Part shown: in pieces, positions 51,779-60,308 of the stretch
Numbering within the stretch: the first letter of the stretch is position 1
Layout: each line of letters opens with the position of its first letter
NCBI RefSeq assembly: GCF_001905665.1
Contig: NZ_LIVX01000003.1
Span: 195,478 to 259,477, forward strand
Direction of reading: 5' to 3'
DNA: 64,000 nt
From: Streptomyces sp. CB02261
GTDB taxonomy: Bacteria; Actinomycetota; Actinomycetes; Streptomycetales; Streptomycetaceae
Notes under the pieces: generated by a model
The model's database searches: none
Seen by the model: only the letters and a program-made list of their open reading frames with translations
Told to the model about the DNA's origin: nothing
Program-made: the position numbers and the translations under genes

Positions 51779-53308
51779 ATGCGGAAATTCGTGACAGCGG
51801 CTGATCGGCACACCGTCGGTTTCGGCCCCGTCAAAGCCCTAATCGGCCGGGTCGACAAGAGTGCGTGGCCGCGTGAAGCACTCATCGGATTGAAGCTCAT
51901 CGCCCCGGATTCCCCCGAGTGCGCGTCCGTGCAGAGCGAGAGCAGCCTCACCGACGCCGCGCAGGGGCACGACCGCATCCGCTTCTTCCTCAAGGAACGC
52001 CTTCTCCGCAACTTCCGCGACGTGGCCCAGGCCTTCCTGGCCGAGACCGGCCCGTGCGTCGTCGACGTGACCTCGGCGGAGGACCTCGACGAGGGAAGCC
52101 GCGCCTTCTTCGAGGCTCTCGCGGGCGTCCCCCAGGGCGACGTCATGGTACGGATGACCATGGGGCCGGCCGACGGGGAGGCGCTGTCGCACGCGCCCTC
52201 CGCGACCGAGATGCGGATCGACGATGTCCTCCGACAGGTCGCCCCGTCCGGCGACGACCTGGACTTCCTGTACGAAGAGGCCATCCGCTACCTCAGCATC
52301 GGCGACAGCTGGACCGCCACCCGCGTCCTCACCGCGCTCCTCCCCCACCGCGGCACGCCCGCCGTCTGGGGGCGCCTCGGGCTGGGCTACGCCATGCTCG
52401 GCCGCACCTTCGAGGCAGAGTTCTGCTACCTGCGCTGGCGCGAGGACAGCGATCCGGTGAGCTCCGCCGGAGCGAGCTACGCGCTCTCCATGCTGTACGC
52501 CCGGCACCACCCCAGGCACCTGCGCTCGCTCGACCGGACGGCGCAGTTCCTGGAGGAAGGCCACGCCGTCCTGGAGAAGGCGGACGACAGCACCGAGGAC
52601 CTCGAATTCCACAAGGTGTTCAACCGGAACGGATACGCCCTGGTCGAGTTCCGGCGCGGCCGCGTGGACGCGGCGGTGGCCCACCTCACCGACGGCATAG
52701 GCAAGCTGCGCAACGGTTCGGCGAAGAACCACATGCACCAGACGGTACTCATCTACAACCTGGCGCAGTGCTACCGGCAGACCGGCGAGAACGAGAAGGC
52801 GATAGCGACGTACGAACAGCTGCTCGACGTCGACGGAAAGATGCCCGAATACCATATGGAACTCGCGCATTGCCATATGGACGCCGGCAGCATCGACAAG
52901 GCCCTGCACTGCCTCCTCGCGGCCCGGGAACTGGGCCCGTCCATCCCAGAAGTGCATTCGCTACTGGGATACGCGTATTTGCAGAAGGACGACAAGCGGA
53001 ATGCGGAAATCTCGTATCGCACGGCCTATGAATGCGACGAGCGCGATTTCGACGCCGTCTACGACTACGCCTACATCCTCGCCGAGACGGGCCGCGCGCA
53101 AGAAGCCCTGACCGTGGTCCTCGACCGCGGACTCGCGGATCTCGACGAGGAGCAGCAGGCCCGCCTGCTCACGCTCGCCGCCGAACAGCACGCCGGGCTC
53201 GGCGACCTCCCGGCCGCCCGCGACGCGCTGGAGCGGGTACTGCTCCTCACGCCGGACGACCCGGACGCCCGCGCCAACCTCGACCACGTCCTGGAGGCGT
53301 GCCGGTGA
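51779..53308 (+). CDS. Tetratricopeptide-repeat protein of the peptide operon
   Basis: A 509-residue soluble protein. The N-terminal about 160 residues (RKFVTAADRHTVGFGPVKAL at the start) resemble nothing I recognise. From about 165 to 505 TPR helices follow, for example YEEAIRYLSIGDSWTATRVL, LAQCYRQTGENEKAIATYEQ, LAHCHMDAGSIDKALHCLLA and ARDALERVLLLTPDDPDARA. No DNA-binding or catalytic motif is visible. TPR domains bind short peptides, as in the RRNPP systems of Firmicutes, so the 23-residue peptide is a plausible ligand. GGGGGAGAG precedes ATG 51779; the stop overlaps the next GTG. Confidence 0.88.
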   Translation: MRKFVTAADRHTVGFGPVKALIGRVDKSAWPREALIGLKLIAPDSPECASVQSESSLTDAAQGHDRIRFFLKERLLRNFRDVAQAFLAETGPCVVDVTSAEDLDEGSRAFFEALAGVPQGDVMVRMTMGPADGEALSHAPSATEMRIDDVLRQVAPSGDDLDFLYEEAIRYLSIGDSWTATRVLTALLPHRGTPAVWGRLGLGYAMLGRTFEAEFCYLRWREDSDPVSSAGASYALSMLYARHHPRHLRSLDRTAQFLEEGHAVLEKADDSTEDLEFHKVFNRNGYALVEFRRGRVDAAVAHLTDGIGKLRNGSAKNHMHQTVLIYNLAQCYRQTGENEKAIATYEQLLDVDGKMPEYHMELAHCHMDAGSIDKALHCLLAARELGPSIPEVHSLLGYAYLQKDDKRNAEISYRTAYECDERDFDAVYDYAYILAETGRAQEALTVVLDRGLADLDEEQQARLLTLAAEQHAGLGDLPAARDALERVLLLTPDDPDARANLDHVLEACR

Positions 53309-54549
53309 CCGCTGCCGTGCCCGCCGCCGGCACTCCCGCCCGGGTCCCCGGCACCCGCCGCGTCGCCGGGTTCACCCTGCTGTTCTTCATCGGCATGTGG
53401 CTGTCGAAGACCGTCCACCCGCTGTACTTCGAACGCCACGGCCACCTCGTGGCGTTCGGGCTCTCCTACACCGCGATGGCGCTCGCCGGCACCCTCTCGG
53501 TCTTCGTGGGCCGCCTCGCCGACCGCTGGGGCCCACGACCGGTGATGGCCCTCGGCTCGGTCCTGTACGCGGCCGGCATGGCACTGCGCGTCTTCCACGA
53601 CAGTCCGGTGCTCGCCGTCGTCTCCGGCGTGGTCGGGGGCATCGGCGCGTCGTCGGTCTTCATCGCCCTGCGCACCTGGACCCTCCACAACGCCGACGAG
53701 AGCCAGCGCCCCGGCGTCATCTCCCGCCGGGAGTTCATGAACCAGGCCGGCATGGCCGTCGGCACCGGAGCCGCAGGCGCCCTCGTCGCGGTGATCGGCT
53801 CCGGAGACCGCGGCTACGTCGGGGTGCTGCTGCTCGCGGCGGCCTTCGTCCTGGCGACGGTGGCGTTCATCCCGCCCAGCAAGCCGCACGTGCGGCCGGA
53901 CGCGGGGAAGGATCCGGCGGACCGGCCCCGGCTGCGCGACGTCGTCACCCAGCACCGGGGCCTGGCCCTCGGCGTCGTCGGACTCGGCCTCCTCATGGGC
54001 TTCTACGTCAGCCTGCTCAGCCCCTACCTGCCGCTGCTCCTGGCGGACCGGGGCGTACCCCTGGCCTGGGTCGGCGTCGTCCTCGCCGTCGCGAGCGTCG
54101 TGCGCCTCACGGCGGCGGCCGTCGCGGGCCGGTATCTGCGCGCGCGCTCGCCCCTGGCCGTGTTCCTGCTCTCGGAGGCCTGCTGCGCGGCGACCACCCT
54201 GGTCCTGGCCGTGTCCGTCGGCCCGTGGATCGCCGCGGCGGCCCTGGCGCTGCGGGGTGCGTTCCTCCTCGGTGCGACGGTCTCCCAGGAGCTGCTCCAG
54301 CTGAACGCCTTCCCCGCCGCGCTCGCCGGTGTCTTCTTCGGTCTGACGCAGAGCGCGTTCCTGGCCGGCGACTCTCTCGGCGGCGCGCTGGGCGGCCTGC
54401 TCTACCACCAGCTCGGCAGCGCGACCACGGTGCTGATCGCGACCGGCCTCACCGCCGCCAACGCCGTCCTCGTCCCCCTCTTCTACCGGAGGCTCCGCGC
54501 GGCCTCGACTCCCGCGCCCCAGAAGGAGGTCGAGCGTGTCGCTTCCTGA
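53305..54549 (+). CDS. MFS transporter of the peptide operon
   Basis: A 414-residue membrane protein with 12 hydrophobic segments. Motif A appears as VGRLADRWGPRPVM between helices 2 and 3. The central loop (PSKPHVRPDAGKDPADRPRL) separates the two six-helix halves. Such carriers export small molecules or short peptides by proton exchange. The GTG overlaps the TPR gene's stop (GTGA), and the stop lies inside the peptidase gene, so all three are coupled. Confidence 0.92.
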   Translation: MTAAVPAAGTPARVPGTRRVAGFTLLFFIGMWLSKTVHPLYFERHGHLVAFGLSYTAMALAGTLSVFVGRLADRWGPRPVMALGSVLYAAGMALRVFHDSPVLAVVSGVVGGIGASSVFIALRTWTLHNADESQRPGVISRREFMNQAGMAVGTGAAGALVAVIGSGDRGYVGVLLLAAAFVLATVAFIPPSKPHVRPDAGKDPADRPRLRDVVTQHRGLALGVVGLGLLMGFYVSLLSPYLPLLLADRGVPLAWVGVVLAVASVVRLTAAAVAGRYLRARSPLAVFLLSEACCAATTLVLAVSVGPWIAAAALALRGAFLLGATVSQELLQLNAFPAALAGVFFGLTQSAFLAGDSLGGALGGLLYHQLGSATTVLIATGLTAANAVLVPLFYRRLRAASTPAPQKEVERVAS

Positions 54550-56380
54550 ACTGTTCTTCACGGAACGTCAGAAGCACCTTCTGAGCTGGGCGGAGGGGGG
54601 TCCCGTCCTCGCGCACATGGAGGACGCCGAGACGCTGCGGATCACCTCCCCGGCCCCACACGGCGAACCTCGCACGCCGCACGACATCGCGGTGACCGGC
54701 GATGCCCTGCTCTACGCGCAGGCGTCCGAGTCCTTCGTCTCCTTCGCCCTCGACGGCGACCGCCTCGACGTGACCCACCACGCGCTCGACGGCACGCGCC
54801 ACGGCTGGAGTACGGCTCTGCCGACCGCGCCCCGCGGCCGGTGGGCGCTCCAGGACGTCATCGAGACCCGGTCCGCCACGGGCGGCACCGGCTTCGCGCT
54901 GACGGTCGTGGACGAGGACGAGGAGGAAGGCGAGGCGGAGGGGGACACCCTCCTCCTGGTCGCCGAAGGGGCCGGTACGGTCAGCCACCGGCCGCGCGCC
55001 ATCGGGACCCTGGTCCACTGGGACGAGGGCGCCGCCGTCGTCGTCCTGCGGGAGGACCGCGGCCCGTTCCAGCCGCAGCTGCACGCGGAGCCGCTGGACG
55101 ACCCGGCTCGGCCGGTGGTCACCACGGAGGGGCGCTGGCTCGACGGCCGGGACGGTGAGGCCCTGGTCCTCACCGACGCCCCGGGCGCCCCCCGGCTCGC
55201 CCTCTGGAACCTGCGCGACGGCAGCCTCAGGCACCCTGACGCCGAAGCCGGACCCGAGGCCGGACCCGGACCCGAGGCCGTCTCGGGACCCGACGGCAGC
55301 TCGGGACCCGGCGTCGGGCCCGGCTCCGGAGCCGCCTCCGGACCCGTCGACGACGCTCGTTTCATCGGTGCCGGTACGTCCTCCGCGCTGGTCGTCCGCA
55401 CGTACGAGGGCACGGACCGGGCGTGGCTTCTCGACCTCGCCTCCGGTGCGGCGGAACCTCTGGACACGCCCGGCGCCGGACGGCTCCTCCTCAGGGTGGC
55501 GACGCCCCGGGGCGCGGGCCTCTACGGCCTCTCCACCACCGAGGGCACCTCGTACCGGTGGATCGGTCCCGACGGTGCCGTCGAGTGCGCGCCCGGCGCG
55601 GTGCCGCCCGACCCCGCGCTGACCCCGCCCGCGCACACGTACCTCGGCTCGACCCCCGCCCTGGTCTACGAGCCGCCGGGCGAGACCACCGCGGCGGTGA
55701 TCGCCCTGCACGGAGGCCCCGAGTCCCAGGAGCGCGACGAACTGCGCTGGGACGGCCTCTACCGGGAGCTGCTCCACCGCGGCGTCCTCGTCGTCGGCCT
55801 CGACTACACCGGATCCAGCGGCTACGGCGACGCGTTCCTCCGCCGCCCGTGGAAGGACTGGGAGACCGCGTTCCGCCGCGACCTCGACGCGTGCCTCACC
55901 GCGCTGCGCGACCGGGGCGTCACCGCCGACCGCACGGCCCTCCTCGGCGGAAGCTTCGGCGGTTCCCTCGCGCTGCTCGGATGCGTGCTCGCCGAGGACC
56001 TCGCGGGGGCCGTCGCCGCCGCGCCGCTCACCGACATCCGCCGGCAGGCGGCCCGCGCCGCCGCCGACGACGCGCGGTACACCGCGTGGTTCTCCGAGCG
56101 GTACGACCTCGCGTCACCGCTGGCCCGGCAGCGCACCTTCGACCCCGAGCACCTCACCACGGCCGGCCCGAAGCAGCGCGTCGTGATCGTCCACGGGGAG
56201 AACGACCGGGTGACGAGCTTCGAGGACAGCTCCACCCTCGTGGCGCGGGCCCGGGAGCTCGGCCTGCCCTGGTCGCTGACGGCGGACGCGTCCGGGCACG
56301 TCCCCGACGACGCGGACGAGGCCCGCTTCCGCCACGACCAGGTGCGGGACGCGCTCGCCGCCGTCCTGGACCTGCCCTGA
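54536..56380 (+). CDS. S9-family prolyl oligopeptidase-like peptidase
   Basis: A 614-residue two-domain peptidase. Residues about 1-370 are a beta-propeller-like domain; the alpha/beta-hydrolase domain has VIALHGGPESQERDEL, the nucleophile Ser in LLGGSFGGSLALLG, the acid in VIVHGENDRVTS and the His in DASGHVPDDADE. S9 enzymes cut short peptides, often after Pro. An insertion at about 232-272 is made of GP-rich repeats (GPEAGPGPEAVSGPDGSSGP). There is no signal peptide, so it acts in the cytosol. The peptide in this operon holds one Pro (residue 8). Confidence 0.9.
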   Translation: MSLPELFFTERQKHLLSWAEGGPVLAHMEDAETLRITSPAPHGEPRTPHDIAVTGDALLYAQASESFVSFALDGDRLDVTHHALDGTRHGWSTALPTAPRGRWALQDVIETRSATGGTGFALTVVDEDEEEGEAEGDTLLLVAEGAGTVSHRPRAIGTLVHWDEGAAVVVLREDRGPFQPQLHAEPLDDPARPVVTTEGRWLDGRDGEALVLTDAPGAPRLALWNLRDGSLRHPDAEAGPEAGPGPEAVSGPDGSSGPGVGPGSGAASGPVDDARFIGAGTSSALVVRTYEGTDRAWLLDLASGAAEPLDTPGAGRLLLRVATPRGAGLYGLSTTEGTSYRWIGPDGAVECAPGAVPPDPALTPPAHTYLGSTPALVYEPPGETTAAVIALHGGPESQERDELRWDGLYRELLHRGVLVVGLDYTGSSGYGDAFLRRPWKDWETAFRRDLDACLTALRDRGVTADRTALLGGSFGGSLALLGCVLAEDLAGAVAAAPLTDIRRQAARAAADDARYTAWFSERYDLASPLARQRTFDPEHLTTAGPKQRVVIVHGENDRVTSFEDSSTLVARARELGLPWSLTADASGHVPDDADEARFRHDQVRDALAAVLDLP

Positions 56381-56470
56381 TCACGGGCCCCAGACCTCAG
56401 GGGCCGCGACCGTCATCCGGAACGCCGCGGCCCGTGCGGGGCATCGCCGTGTCCCCCTGCGGGGCACGGG

Positions 56471-57355
56471 TCAGAGCCCGCCCGTCCGGAGGAGGGTCAT
56501 CAGGGCGCGGGCGGCCGGGCTGGTGGTCTCCGGAGGCGGGAGCAGGGCCACCGTCTCGTAGACCGCCGCGCCCGTGTCCTTCAGCGGGATGGCGGTCAGC
56601 GGCTGGCGCTTGTGGCGGAAGTGGTGGGGGACGGCGGCCACGCCGAGGTTCTCGTCGACCAGGTCCAGGAGGCTGTGCACGTCGTTCACCTCCAGGGCGA
56701 CCGTGCGGCGCACCCCCGCCGCGGCGAACGCCGCGTCCGTGGCCTGACGCGGCCCCCAGTCGGGGTGGAAGTCGACGAAGACCTCCCCGGCGACGTCCTC
56801 CGGCGAGAGGGCGGGGCCGGCCGTGGCGAGCGGGTGCTCGGGGTGGCACAGCAGGGTCATCGGCTCGGCGGCCAGCGACACCGAACGCAGCTGGTCGGTG
56901 TCCGCGCGCGTGCGGTACGCGAACGCCAGGTCGAGGCGCCCGGCCGCGACCTCCTCGGCCAGGTCGGGCGAACCCGACTGCCGCAGCCGGATCTCCACGT
57001 CCGGGTGCCGCCGCCGGAACGCGGCGAGCAGTCCCGGCGTACGCACCCCCGCGATGCACTGCTCGGTCCCGAGCGCCAGCGTGCCCCGCAGCACGCCCTG
57101 TACGGCGGCGACCGCCTCGTGCGCCGCCCTGACCTGCGCCAGGATCCGCTCCGCCTCGACCAGCAGCGCGCGCCCGGCCTCCGTCAGCGTCACCCGGCGG
57201 GTGGTCCGTACGAACAGCGGCGCCCGCAGCTCCCGCTCCAGGGCCCGGATCGACGCCGACAGGCCGGACTGGGACACCATGAGCCGCTCGGCGGCCCGGG
57301 TGAAGTGCCGGTCCTCGGCGACGGCGACGAAGTGCTGGAGATGTCGGAGTTCCAC
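56471..57355 (-). CDS. LysR-family transcriptional regulator
   Basis: A 294-residue regulator. The winged helix-turn-helix occupies residues 1-60 (FVAVAEDRHFTRAAERLMVS, QSGLSASIRALERELRAPLF). The effector domain from about 90 has the usual FRRRHPDVEIRLR and NLGVAAVPHHF segments. Start is GTG at 57355. It is divergent from the aldo-keto reductase gene, a likely target. It is convergent with the S9 peptidase gene. Confidence 0.95.
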   Translation of the reverse strand: MELRHLQHFVAVAEDRHFTRAAERLMVSQSGLSASIRALERELRAPLFVRTTRRVTLTEAGRALLVEAERILAQVRAAHEAVAAVQGVLRGTLALGTEQCIAGVRTPGLLAAFRRRHPDVEIRLRQSGSPDLAEEVAAGRLDLAFAYRTRADTDQLRSVSLAAEPMTLLCHPEHPLATAGPALSPEDVAGEVFVDFHPDWGPRQATDAAFAAAGVRRTVALEVNDVHSLLDLVDENLGVAAVPHHFRHKRQPLTAIPLKDTGAAVYETVALLPPPETTSPAARALMTLLRTGGL

Positions 57356-57459
57356 GATTCAGAAGCGTAGACGCTGAATTCCATCGGATTCTCCTGTTGG
57401 ACCCATGGCCAGGGGTCGGGCGAGATTGGAGACACCTCCCCCTCGTCCCTGGAGTCGCG

Positions 57460-58452
57460 TTGTACACCGCACACCCCGACCGCTACACCGCCATGCCCTA
57501 CCGGCGCACCGGGCGCAGCGGCCTGAAGCTCCCCGCCCTGTCGCTCGGTCTGTGGCACAACTTCGGCCCGGACCGCCCCGCCGAGACCCAGCGCGCGATC
57601 CTGCGCCGCGCCTTCGACCTCGGCATCACCCACTTCGACCTGGCCAACAACTACGGGCCGCCGCCCGGAGCCGCCGAGTCCGCCCTCGGTGACGCCCTGC
57701 GCGCGGACCTGGCGCCCTACCGCGACGAGCTGATCATCTCCACCAAGGCCGGCTACCTGATGTGGCCCGGCCCGTACGGCGAATGGGGCTCGCGCAAGTA
57801 CCTCCTGGCCTCGCTCGACCAGAGCCTGACCCGGCTCGGGCTCGACCACGTCGACGTCTTCTACTCGCACCGCTTCGACCCGGAGACTCCGCTGGAGGAG
57901 ACGATGGGCGCCCTGCACTCGGCCGTCCAGCAGGGCAAGGCCCTGTACGTCGGCGTCTCCAACTACTCCGCCGAGCAGACCCGCGAGGCCGCCCGCATCC
58001 TCGGCGAGCTCGGCACCCCGCTCCTGATCCACCAGCCCCGCTACTCGATGCTCGACCGGCGCCCCGAGGACGAGGGCCTGCTCGACGCCCTCGACGAGCT
58101 CCAGGTCGGCTCCATCGCCTACTCGCCGCTGGAGCAGGGCCTGCTCACCGGCCGCTACCTGGACGGCATCCCCGAGGACTCGCGGGCCGCGAGCGACAGC
58201 CCCTTCCTGAACCGGGACGCCGTCACCGAGGACCTGGTGGCCCGGCTGCGCACCCTCAACGACATCGCCGCCTCCCGCGGCCAGTCCCTGGCCCAGCTGG
58301 CCCTCGCCTGGGTGCTGCGCGGCGGCCGGGTCACCTCCGCCCTCGTCGGCGCGAGCAGCACCCGCCAGCTGGAGGACAGCGTGGCCGCGATCGGCAACCT
58401 CGACTTCGACGAGGAGGAGCTGAACCGCATCGACGCGGCGGTACGCCCCTGA
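57460..58452 (+). CDS. Aldo/keto reductase (YghZ-like)
   Basis: A 330-residue AKR. Tetrad residues are Asp and Tyr in HFDLANNYGPPPG, Lys in IISTKAGYLMWPGPYG and His in DVFYSHRFDPE. The YMPYRRTGRSGLKLPALSLG-type opening and WPGPYGEWGSRK loop are those of YghZ, an L-glyceraldehyde-3-phosphate / methylglyoxal reductase using NADPH. The TTG at 57460 with GGAG 5 bases upstream gives the full family N-terminus; ATG 57493 would be 11 residues shorter. Confidence 0.92.
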   Translation: MYTAHPDRYTAMPYRRTGRSGLKLPALSLGLWHNFGPDRPAETQRAILRRAFDLGITHFDLANNYGPPPGAAESALGDALRADLAPYRDELIISTKAGYLMWPGPYGEWGSRKYLLASLDQSLTRLGLDHVDVFYSHRFDPETPLEETMGALHSAVQQGKALYVGVSNYSAEQTREAARILGELGTPLLIHQPRYSMLDRRPEDEGLLDALDELQVGSIAYSPLEQGLLTGRYLDGIPEDSRAASDSPFLNRDAVTEDLVARLRTLNDIAASRGQSLAQLALAWVLRGGRVTSALVGASSTRQLEDSVAAIGNLDFDEEELNRIDAAVRP

Positions 58453-58520
58453 CGCGGGTGCCGTACGGCTGACTGGCGGGGCCGCCGGACGGCGGGCCCG
58501 TCAGCCCGTGCGCCCGCGCC

Positions 58521-58556
58521 CGTACCCCCGACGTCCGTACCCCCGTACCCCCGTAC
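58521..58556. repeat. Short CGTACCCC repeats upstream of the DUF952 gene
   Basis: Four copies of CGTACCCCC lie in 36 bp, three of them in direct tandem, ending about 20 bp before the DUF952 start. Such simple repeats can vary in number and would change promoter spacing. Confidence 0.8.
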
Positions 58557-58575
58557 CCCCGTGGGAAAATGCCCC

Positions 58576-58938
58576 ATGATCTACCACGTCGTACCCTCCG
58601 CCGAGTGGGACGCCCGGCCCGAGGCCCCGTACGCGCCCGCGTCCCTCGCGGAGGAGGGGTTCGTCCACTGCTCCCCCGACGTGGCGACGACCCTCGCCGT
58701 CGTGAACGCCTTCTACCGGAGCGCGCCGAGGCCGCTCCTCGCGCTGGTGCTCGCCGAGGACCGGCTCACCGCGAGGGTGGAGTTCGAGGCGGCGACTCCC
58801 ACGCCGCCGCCCGGGGTCGGCGCGGACGTCCTGTTCCCCCACGTCTTCGGGCCGGTCGACCGCGACGCCGTCGCCCGGGTCCTGGAGGTCCGGTGGGACG
58901 AGGAGGGGCGCGCCACCGGCCTCGACGAACGCCGCTGA
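58576..58938 (+). CDS. DUF952 family protein
   Basis: A 120-residue protein with the DUF952 pattern: MIYHVVPSAEWDA, SLAEEGFVHCSPDVATTLAV, and LFPHVFGPVDRDAVARV near the end. The fold is ADP-ribosyltransferase-like and the His and Cys-Ser residues are conserved, but function is unknown. ATG at 58576 starts the conserved block; no strong ribosome site is visible. Confidence 0.9.
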   Translation: MIYHVVPSAEWDARPEAPYAPASLAEEGFVHCSPDVATTLAVVNAFYRSAPRPLLALVLAEDRLTARVEFEAATPTPPPGVGADVLFPHVFGPVDRDAVARVLEVRWDEEGRATGLDERR

Positions 58939-58962
58939 GCCGCTGCTGACCCGCCGCCGACC

Positions 58963-59265
58963 TCAGGGCGCGGGCGGCACGTCCCCCTCGCCCCGGTGGC
59001 CGCCGCCGTACGCGGGGGGCTCCTCCACCGGGCGTCTGACCGCGATGCACTCGACGTCGATCTGGTCGGCCAGGTCGCTCAGCTGCCGCGCAAGGGTCAG
59101 CGCGGTCGTGGGATCGAGGTCCGTGCCGCCCGCCTGGGTCGACCTCAGCCAGCCGGCGGCGACCCGCCGCAGGAGGCCGGTCACCTTCATGGCGGGGATC
59201 AGCAGCTCGCCGCGCGAGGCGTAGACCAGGGGAATCGACGCGTTCGACGGGTTCGACGCGTTCAT
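58963..59265 (-). CDS. Small hypothetical protein (DUF6213-like)
   Basis: A 100-residue protein. PLVYASRGELLIPAMKVTGL, LRRVAAGWLRSTQAGGTDLD and LSDLADQIDVECIAV form a compact helical unit known from streptomycetes; I tentatively link it to DUF6213. The tail is Gly/Pro-rich. GGAGG lies 9-13 bases before ATG 59265. Function unknown. Confidence 0.65.
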   Translation of the reverse strand: MNASNPSNASIPLVYASRGELLIPAMKVTGLLRRVAAGWLRSTQAGGTDLDPTTALTLARQLSDLADQIDVECIAVRRPVEEPPAYGGGHRGEGDVPPAP

Positions 59266-59366
59266 GGTGTCCGACCTCCGCCGCGGAAAGGACATGGGTG
59301 CCGTGGTCCGGCCCTCGGGGGGCGGCTGCCCGGCTCCGGCGGCGCTACACACGGACCTGCGCGTCC

Positions 59367-59407
59367 GTCAGGAATCGAGAAGCGCACGGGGACGAGCGCC
59401 GTTAGCT
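59367..59407 (+). promoter_or_regulatory. Promoter element copy 1 (upstream of first VOC gene)
   Basis: GTCAGGAATCGAGAAGC at 59367-59383 is followed after 18 bp by TTAGCT, 7 bp before the ATG. An identical 17-mer with the same layout lies upstream of the second VOC gene. Confidence 0.75.
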
Positions 59408-59414
59408 TGTGGCC

Positions 59415-59825
59415 ATGGACCTCACCATTCACACCACCGTCCTGCCGCACGACGACCCGGACGCCTCCGTCGCCTTCTACCGCGACGCCCTCGGCTTCGA
59501 GGTGCGCAGCGACGTCGGCCAGGGCAGGACCCGCTGGATCACCGTCGGACCCGTCGGCCAGCCCGGTACGTCGATCCTGCTCGCGCCGCCCGGTGCCGAC
59601 CCGGGGATCACCGAGGCCGAGCGGCGCACCATCGCCGAGATGATGGCCAAGGGCACGTACGGCTGGATCCTGCTCGCCACCCACGACCTCGACGGCACCT
59701 TCGAGAAGATCCAGGCGACGGACGCCGAGGTCGTCCAGGAGCCGACCGAGCAGCCGTACGGCGTCCGCGACTGCGCCTTCCGCGACCCCGCGGGCAACCT
59801 CGTCCGCGTCCAGGAGCTCCGCTGA
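59415..59825 (+). CDS. VOC-family (glyoxalase/bleomycin-resistance-like) protein
   Basis: A 136-residue protein with paired beta-alpha-beta-beta-beta units. TVLPHDDPDASVAFYRDALG opens it and CAFRDPAGNLVRVQEL closes it; His6 or His12, and Glu134, may bind metal. Substrate unknown. It is followed 13 bp later by an AraC gene and precedes a second VOC gene with the same promoter element, so the three form a module. Confidence 0.9.
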   Translation: MDLTIHTTVLPHDDPDASVAFYRDALGFEVRSDVGQGRTRWITVGPVGQPGTSILLAPPGADPGITEAERRTIAEMMAKGTYGWILLATHDLDGTFEKIQATDAEVVQEPTEQPYGVRDCAFRDPAGNLVRVQELR

Positions 59826-59838
59826 AAGGATTCTCCCC

Positions 59839-60303
59839 ATGTGTCATCCTGCGTGGATGAGCGCACTGAACGAGGCGCACCGCCTGAGTGATCTCGCGCG
59901 GTTACGCCGCGTCCGCGACCGGATGGACCGGGAGTACGCGCAGCCGCTGGACGTCGAGGCGCTCGCGCGCGGCGTGAACATGTCGGCGGGGCACCTCAGC
60001 CGGCAGTTCCGGCAGGCCTACGGCGAGTCGCCGTACTCCTACCTCATGACGCGACGCATCGAGCGCGCCATGGCCCTACTGCACCGTGACGACCTCAGCG
60101 TCACCGACGTCTGCTTCGCGGTCGGCTGCTCCTCCCTCGGCACGTTCAGCACCCGGTTCACCGAGCTCGTCGGCGTGCCGCCCAGCGTCTACCGGCGCCA
60201 GGTCGCGGACGCCGAAGCCGGGCTGCCGTCGTGCGTCGCGAAGCAGGTCACGCGACCCGTCAGGAATCGAGAAGCACCGGCGGGCACCCCCCGCCTAGCG
60301 TGA
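59839..60303 (+). CDS. AraC-family regulator (DNA-binding domain only)
   Basis: A 154-residue protein made mostly of the two AraC helix-turn-helix motifs: VEALARGVNMSAGHLSRQFR and VCFAVGCSSLGTFSTRFTEL. It lacks a sugar-type sensing domain. AAGGA precedes ATG 59839. A stand-alone AraC domain between two VOC genes that share an upstream 17-mer is the likely regulator of both. The end of the gene contains the second copy of that element. Confidence 0.9.
   Translation: MCHPAWMSALNEAHRLSDLARLRRVRDRMDREYAQPLDVEALARGVNMSAGHLSRQFRQAYGESPYSYLMTRRIERAMALLHRDDLSVTDVCFAVGCSSLGTFSTRFTELVGVPPSVYRRQVADAEAGLPSCVAKQVTRPVRNREAPAGTPRLA
60259..60301 (+). promoter_or_regulatory. Promoter element copy 2 (upstream of second VOC gene)
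   Basis: GTCAGGAATCGAGAAGC at 60259-60275, then after 19 bp CTAGCGT, 7 bp before the ATG at 60309. It lies inside the 3' end of the AraC gene, whose last codons are therefore constrained by it. Confidence 0.75.
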
Positions 60304-60308
60304 ATCCC

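Noticed and set aside
58521..58556. CRISPR-like repeats
   Set aside because: Units are only 9 bp with no spacers; this is a simple tandem repeat.
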